Shown here: in pieces, positions 63,791 through 64,000 of the stretch
Numbering within the stretch: position 1 is the first letter of the stretch
Layout: each line of letters opens with the position of its first letter
NCBI GenBank assembly: GCA_021464245.1
Contig: JADCRB010000071.1
Span: 4,727,681-4,791,680, forward strand
Length of the DNA stretch: 64,000 bases
Direction of reading: 5' to 3'
Source: Carallia brachiata
Taxonomy: Eukaryota; Streptophyta; Magnoliopsida; Malpighiales; Rhizophoraceae
Program-made: the position numbers and the translations under genes
The notes under the pieces: model-generated
Database searches by the model: none
The model's input: only the letters and a program-made list of their open reading frames with translations
What the model was told of the DNA's origin: nothing

Positions 63791-64000
63791 TTTCCTTTCT
63801 TTTCTCTTATTTCTTCGCACTCGGAACACACTATAAATTTGCTTCCCTCTTTTGTTCATTTGTCTAAAGACCTGCGACATGCAATTATGGTCTGCAGGGG
63901 TTGCGCCGTCAACATGGCAGAAATTAGTCACGTTAAATGCATTCTCCTGCTAATTAATTATTGCTGCTCAAAACTCTTATTAATCAACAAACGTGCATGC

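Noticed and set aside
1..64000. CRISPR arrays, operons, riboswitches, biosynthetic cluster
   Set aside because: The sequence is plant nuclear DNA. No regularly spaced short direct repeats were seen, and the recognised genes are unrelated housekeeping genes in mixed orientation.

Overview
The window is nuclear DNA of a core eudicot plant. The evidence is split genes with GT-AG introns, long AT-rich intergenic DNA, plant-type Ty1/copia and Mutator remnants, MITEs, SINE-like inserts, and housekeeping genes whose inferred proteins match plant family members throughout. The species cannot be named from the sequence alone.

Layout. 721-5697: a three-copy tandem repeat (unit about 1.67 kb), each copy holding a decayed gene for the same small multi-pass membrane protein. 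About 7.5-12.4 kb: a heavily mutated Ty1/copia retrotransposon. 14010-16838 (+): PBA1, the 20S proteasome beta-1 subunit, 8 exons, intact. 17583-27660 (-): ARA1, L-arabinokinase, 29 exons, intact, convergent with PBA1. 28998-31515 (-): a 3-exon gene for a 224-residue acidic, probably nuclear protein that I do not recognise. 32-40.5 kb: a transposon-rich block with a foldback element, a Mutator-like transposase pseudogene, a hAT-like candidate, a tRNA-like SINE candidate and a 506-bp Mutator-type MITE. 41389-48477 (+): PPT1/COQ2, 4-hydroxybenzoate polyprenyltransferase, 8 exons with good splice sites and both Asp-rich motifs, but with frame breaks in exons 1 and 3. About 49-55 kb: a SINE with clear target-site duplications, a Tourist-like MITE, a partial DnaJ-type zinc-finger (BSD2-like) gene that has lost one cysteine, and a second copy of the Mutator-type MITE. 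55-64 kb: AT-rich DNA with simple repeats and no gene I can support.

Function. The recognised genes are unrelated housekeeping genes: protein turnover (PBA1), sugar salvage for cell-wall precursors (ARA1) and ubiquinone synthesis (PPT1). Nothing suggests a cluster or operon. The points most worth a second look are the frame-broken PPT1 beside perfectly in-frame neighbours, the three differently disabled membrane-protein copies, and the pair of related MITEs with 9-10 bp target-site duplications. I found no convincing new biological system.
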